Position numbers and translations under genes: made by a program
Notes under the pieces: model-generated
The model's input: the letters and a program-made list of their open reading frames with translations, nothing else
Told to the model about the DNA's origin: nothing
The model's database searches: none
Shown here: positions 6,601-9,178 of the stretch, piece by piece
How positions within the stretch are numbered: position 1 is the stretch's first letter
Layout: every line of letters begins with the position of its first letter
Assembly (NCBI GenBank): GCA_964369465.1
Contig: CAYJEX010000037.1
Location: 1-9,178, forward strand
From: CAYJHC01 sp964369465
GTDB taxonomy: Bacteria; Bacillota; Clostridia; Peptostreptococcales; Anaerovoracaceae
DNA: 9,178 nucleotides
Direction of reading: 5' to 3'

Positions 6601-7599
6601 GTGGCGAATAGAGAAAATGGAAGAAAAAATGGTAAAGCTGGTGGGAATGATACGAATAGAAAGAGCGGAAATGATAGGAAAGGCAAAAGAGCTCCTTCAG
6701 AAAGAAATGCTATTAGCTATGGAAAAATAAAAGGCGAGAATGATAGAGGGAATAATATTCAGAATAGAGATTTTGCTAGAACAAACCATAGAAATGTAGA
6801 GAATACATTGGCAAACAAAGAATCCCTGACTTCATTGATTTATGGAAGAAATTCAGTAATGGAAGTGCTAAGTGCTGCAGAAGAAGCGAAAATTAATGGA
6901 AAAAAAATGCCTTTTGCGATAGAGGAAGTGATTATTCAAGAAGGTGCTACAGGATCAACTTCAAAGATAATGGGTAAAGCAAGAAGTCAAGGAATAAAGA
7001 TAGCAATTGTTCCTAAAGAAAAAATTCAAAAAGTAGTGGTTAGCCATGATTCGCCTTATGCAAAACACCAAGGAGTATTAGCTATAACTTCTCCTTATAG
7101 ATATAGTGATGTAGATGACATTTTGGAAGTTGCAAAAAAGAGAGATGAGGACCCTTTTGTAATTATTCTTGACGGAATTGAAGATCCACATAATTTGGGC
7201 GCGATAATGAGAACAGCAGAATGTGCAGGAGCGCATGGAATAATTATTCCAAATAGAAGATCTGCGACAGTAAATGAAACGGTTATCAAGACTTCCGCTG
7301 GAGCAACGGCACATATAATGTGTGCAAAAGTATCTAACATTGTGGAAACAATGAAATATTTGCAGCAGAAGGGGATATGGATAACAGCGTTAGATATGGA
7401 TGGAGATGATTATACAAAAGCTAACTTCTCGGGGCCACTTGCAATAGTTGTAGGAGGAGAGGATAAGGGGGTCACTAGGTTAGTTAGAGAGAATAGCGAC
7501 TTTGTGGCATCTATTCCGATTAAAGGAAAAGTGAACTCGCTCAATGCTTCAAATGCAGCTGCGATAATAATATATAAAGTAAACGAAAACAGAAAATAA
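6601..7599 (+). CDS. rlmB: 23S rRNA 2'-O-ribose methyltransferase with long basic N-tail
   Basis: A SpoU/TrmH-class knotted methyltransferase using S-adenosylmethionine; RlmB modifies the ribose of G2251 (E. coli numbering) in the peptidyl-transferase P loop. With the GTG start it has 332 residues. Residues 1-79 are low-complexity and rich in N, K, R, G; the core starts at about IYGRNSVMEVL with the L30e-like substrate-binding domain. The three SpoU motifs are EDPHNLGAIMRTAE (N198, R204), VVGGEDKGVTRLV (about 283-295) and IPIKGKVNSLNASNAAAI (305-322). The in-frame TTG at 6592 sits directly on GGAAGGA (6584-6590); the GTG at 6601 is 10 bases past it and is better placed. The core is intact, and E. 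coli and Bacillus relatives are about 245 residues, so the tail is the odd part. Last gene of the operon. Confidence 0.93.
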   Translation: MANRENGRKNGKAGGNDTNRKSGNDRKGKRAPSERNAISYGKIKGENDRGNNIQNRDFARTNHRNVENTLANKESLTSLIYGRNSVMEVLSAAEEAKINGKKMPFAIEEVIIQEGATGSTSKIMGKARSQGIKIAIVPKEKIQKVVVSHDSPYAKHQGVLAITSPYRYSDVDDILEVAKKRDEDPFVIILDGIEDPHNLGAIMRTAECAGAHGIIIPNRRSATVNETVIKTSAGATAHIMCAKVSNIVETMKYLQQKGIWITALDMDGDDYTKANFSGPLAIVVGGEDKGVTRLVRENSDFVASIPIKGKVNSLNASNAAAIIIYKVNENRK

Positions 7600-7655
7600 C
7601 ATAATAAAATACAAGAATGTTCGATAAAAATACAATTTTGCATTTTTGTTTTTAC

Positions 7656-7708
7656 CGAAGAAAAGGCAAGGCTTAATTTAAATTAAACTACAACATCAAT
7701 TTTCTTCG
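7656..7708. repeat. 9-bp inverted repeat enclosing a 14-base palindrome
   Basis: cgaagaaaa (7656-7664) and ttttcttcg (7700-7708) are exact inverted repeats. Between them lies the perfect palindrome ttaatttaaattaa (7673-7686). The structure sits between rlmB and the tRNA promoter. It is not followed by a clean T-run, so its role as a terminator for the rlmB operon is uncertain. Confidence 0.55.
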
Positions 7709-7723
7709 TATCTATAAATCTGA

Positions 7724-7752
7724 TTGACACAACAATGCTTTTATTGTATTAT
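7724..7752 (+). promoter_or_regulatory. Strong sigma-A promoter of tRNA-Thr
   Basis: Consensus TTGACA (7724-7729), exactly 17 bases, then TATTAT (7747-7752). The start site would be near 7759, about six bases before the mature tRNA. This is the strongest promoter in the window and fits stable-RNA transcription. Confidence 0.88.
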
Positions 7753-7764
7753 TTTCTTATGCGT

Positions 7765-7841
7765 GCTGTTGTAGCTCAGTCGGTAGAGCACTTCCTTGGT
7801 AAGGAAGAGGTTCGGCAGTTCAATCCTGCTCAACAGCTCCA
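7765..7841 (+). tRNA. tRNA-Thr (anticodon GGT)
   Basis: The cloverleaf is complete. Acceptor GCTGTTG pairs with CAACAGC, with discriminator T and encoded CCA. The D arm is GCTC/GAGC with loop AGTCGGTA. The anticodon arm is CTTCC-TTGGTAA-GGAAG giving GGT, which reads ACC and ACU threonine codons. The T arm is GGCAG-TTCAATC-CTGCT with one G-T pair. The variable region is aggttc, six bases, one more than the usual class I five (AGGTC), making the gene 77 bases. Confidence 0.96.
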
Positions 7842-7853
7842 AAAGATTTTGAT

Positions 7854-7872
7854 GTCGAGCGTTTCGACTTTT
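7854..7872 (+). terminator. Weak hairpin with TTTT after tRNA-Thr
   Basis: GTCGA (7854-7858) pairs with TCGAC (7864-7868) around gcgtt, followed by TTTT (7869-7872). It is short and probably assists the stronger hairpin just downstream. Confidence 0.35.
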
Positions 7873-7874
7873 GC

Positions 7875-7910
7875 ATATCAATCGCAAGCCGATTGATATT
7901 TTTATTATTT
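7875..7910 (+). terminator. Rho-independent terminator of tRNA-Thr
   Basis: A perfect 10-bp stem, atatcaatcg (7875-7884) with cgattgatat (7890-7899), around a five-base loop, followed by TTTTTATTATTT on the plus strand. It ends transcription before the oppositely oriented metallophosphoesterase. The minus strand has no T-run after the stem, so it is one-directional. Confidence 0.85.
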
Positions 7911-7987
7911 AAGCTGAGTTGTGGAGAAAAAAATACGTATAAATTTGCACATTACAATTTCAATGCTTTGTATCGCATACTATAAGG

Positions 7988-8878
7988 TTATTTGCTTGGG
8001 TTTAAAATGATATTTACTATTTCTGGATTGTTGTTTATACGCAAAGGAACTATGCTATTTCCTAATCCTCTGCTAACATACATTGAAGTTCCATTTTCAA
8101 CAAAAAGCCCAGCATCATATTTTGGAAATAATCCTTGATCGGGAGCAACTAGCCCGCCAATAAATGGAAGCCTAACCTGCCCGCCATGAGCATGCCCGCA
8201 TAATACTAATTCCATACTATTTTCAACGTATATATTGAATAATTCGGGTCTGTGCGATAGAAGTAATTGAAAGTTATCACTTTCTTTGTATTTGGACAAA
8301 ACATCTTCTATGTTTTCGATTCCCAAATCACCTAGATATGGTTCGTTAGGCAAAAATGAGGGATCGCTAAGACCTATTAATTCTATGGTTTCGTTATTTA
8401 CAGTGATTAACTCCATATCATCCTCAAGGATAATTACACCTTCTTCGGTGAATCTGTTGTAAAGTTCGTTGTAATCTATTGATGATTCGTGGTTGCCTGA
8501 AATTGAATAAATAGGTGCTACATCTTTAATTCCTTTTATAAAAGTCATGGTTGTTTCTAAATCATATTTATTTCTGTCAACCATATCTCCTGTAAAAACT
8601 ATCAAATCAGGATTTAAAAGTTTTACTTTTTCAATTAAAATCTTTTGGTTGTCCCCGAACTCTTCGTTATGTAAATCAGATATTTGAACAACGCTATAAT
8701 TATCAAAAGAAGCAGGGATTGAGTCGTTGTAATATTCGACGGTGGATATTTCTATTTTTTTGTTATTGATAAGAACAAATACTAGTAGCAAGAGCAAAAC
8801 GAGAAGAATAGAAATTGATGTTAATCTCTTTTTCTTTTTTGATAAAGGTGTTTTTGTTGTCTTAGACTTTTTGTTCAT
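7988..8878 (-). CDS. Membrane-anchored metallophosphoesterase (YkuE/YaeI-like)
   Basis: 296 residues. A lysine-rich N-terminus (3-18) and one hydrophobic segment (about 20-37) form an uncleaved signal anchor, placing the catalytic domain outside the membrane. The calcineurin-like metal site is complete: D68 and H70 in SDLHNE, D98 in GDMVD, N129 and H130 in GNHE, H209 in LLSHRPE, H229 and H231 in GHAHGGQ. The order and the GHAHGGQVRLP ending match the YkuE/YaeI group of envelope phosphoesterases. The substrate, perhaps a lipid or wall-linked phosphate ester, is not clear from sequence. Its ATG is preceded by AGTAGG, with a promoter at 8901-8928 back to back with the tuf promoter. No convincing terminator is seen beyond its stop codon. 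Confidence 0.9.
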   Translation of the reverse strand: MNKKSKTTKTPLSKKKKRLTSISILLVLLLLLVFVLINNKKIEISTVEYYNDSIPASFDNYSVVQISDLHNEEFGDNQKILIEKVKLLNPDLIVFTGDMVDRNKYDLETTMTFIKGIKDVAPIYSISGNHESSIDYNELYNRFTEEGVIILEDDMELITVNNETIELIGLSDPSFLPNEPYLGDLGIENIEDVLSKYKESDNFQLLLSHRPELFNIYVENSMELVLCGHAHGGQVRLPFIGGLVAPDQGLFPKYDAGLFVENGTSMYVSRGLGNSIVPLRINNNPEIVNIILNPSK

Positions 8879-8900
8879 AAAATACCTACTTTCTAATTAT

Positions 8901-8928
8901 AGTATAATCTTTTGCAATTAAATTTCAA
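8901..8928 (-). promoter_or_regulatory. Promoter of the metallophosphoesterase
   Basis: TTGAAA (8923-8928), 16 bases, TATACT (8901-8906) on the minus strand. Its -35 box is 22 bases from that of the divergent tuf promoter. Confidence 0.6.
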
Positions 8929-8950
8929 TGAGAACTTTATTAAAATATGT

Positions 8951-8978
8951 TTGCATTTGTTGCGAAATATTGTATAAT
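8951..8978 (+). promoter_or_regulatory. tuf promoter
   Basis: TTGCAT (8951-8956), 16 bases, perfect TATAAT (8973-8978). Predicted start near 8985, about 155 bases before the EF-Tu start codon. Confidence 0.7.
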
Positions 8979-8984
8979 TACTAT

Positions 8985-9140
8985 GGAATTAACTATAAAA
9001 AAATTTCCAAATGCCCTGTGTTCAGGTGCCGGTATACAGTTGACAGCGGAATGATATGTCAACTAAAAAATGTGAAGCGGATGCGACTCCGTGTTTGTAA
9101 GGTTATGTAAGTATGGAAGGTAGAAGAAAGGAAAAATAAA
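8985..9140 (+). promoter_or_regulatory. Structured 5' leader of tuf
   Basis: The leader contains three possible hairpins: CCTG-tgtt-CAGG near 9015-9026; a perfect 8-bp stem agttgaca (9038-9045) with tgtcaact (9057-9064); and CGGA-tgcgac-TCCG near 9078-9091. The 8-bp stem is followed by an A-run instead of T, so it is not an intrinsic terminator. The ribosome binding site AAAGGA (9127-9132) lies 8 bases before the ATG. No named riboswitch or ribosomal-protein leader is recognised. Confidence 0.5.
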
Positions 9141-9178
9141 ATGGCAAAACAAAAGTTTGAAAGAAATAAGCCACATGT
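9141..9178 (+). CDS. tuf: Elongation factor Tu, N-terminus only (cut by window end)
   Basis: Only the first 12 codons and part of the next are in view. They read MAKQKFERNKPH, the almost invariant start of bacterial EF-Tu (MAKxKFERTKPHVNIGTIGH), the GTPase that brings aminoacyl-tRNA to the ribosome. The ribosome binding site AAAGGA is 8 bases upstream. The GTP-binding motifs lie beyond the window. In Clostridia tuf often sits here, before rpmG, secE and nusG, which fits this placement. Confidence 0.93.
   Translation, partial: MAKQKFERNKPH

Noticed and set aside
7625..7655. Terminator of the rlmB operon
   Set aside because: Only A-T pairs with mismatches (aaaaat/attttt) before a T-rich stretch; too weak to call.
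8928..9110. 60-codon plus-strand ORF before tuf
   Set aside because: Its start lies upstream of the tuf promoter and the frame runs through -35, -10 and leader; no ribosome binding site.

Overview
The window is AT-rich DNA with short intergenic gaps, strong AGGAGG-type ribosome binding sites and canonical sigma-A promoters. It carries a Mini-RNase III gene (Firmicutes and cyanobacteria) next to cysS and rlmB, followed by tRNA-Thr and the start of EF-Tu. The best fit is a Clostridia-class Firmicute: cysS-mrnC-(thymidylate synthase)-rlmB-...-tuf is a familiar chromosomal neighbourhood there. This is a core housekeeping region, not a mobile island.

Layout. Bases 1-75 hold a dispersed repeat module and a perfect 16-bp hairpin. 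An amidohydrolase (methylthioadenosine/S-adenosylhomocysteine deaminase type) is on the minus strand at 85-1389. Upstream of it, also on the minus strand, is a 54-residue two-CxxC zinc-finger-like microprotein that resembles the Gin/CsfB anti-sigma family (1653-1817). Diverging from it is a PHP-family phosphoesterase (2001-2867), whose C-terminus stops short of the usual family end, 11 bases before a repeat region (2879-3053). That region carries two further direct copies of the repeat. Next comes a tight plus-strand operon: cysS, mrnC, a small tail-anchored membrane protein, thyA, folA and rlmB (3072-7599). A tRNA-Thr(GGT) with its own promoter and a downstream terminator follows. A membrane-anchored metallophosphoesterase lies on the minus strand (7988-8878). 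It diverges from a tuf promoter and a structured leader of about 155 bases, and the first 38 bases of the EF-Tu gene end the window.

How the genes work together. The operon mixes translation (CysS), ribosome maturation (Mini-III trims 23S rRNA, RlmB methylates it) and thymidylate/folate metabolism. ThyA oxidises methylene-tetrahydrofolate to dihydrofolate, and FolA reduces it back. The thyA-folA pair sits where several Clostridia keep the flavin-dependent thyX, a functionally coherent replacement. The least explained items are the dispersed repeat placed just beyond gene ends, the zinc microprotein, the tail-anchored protein, the long basic N-terminal tail on RlmB and the folded tuf leader. 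I saw no CRISPR array, phage gene, transposase or defence system.
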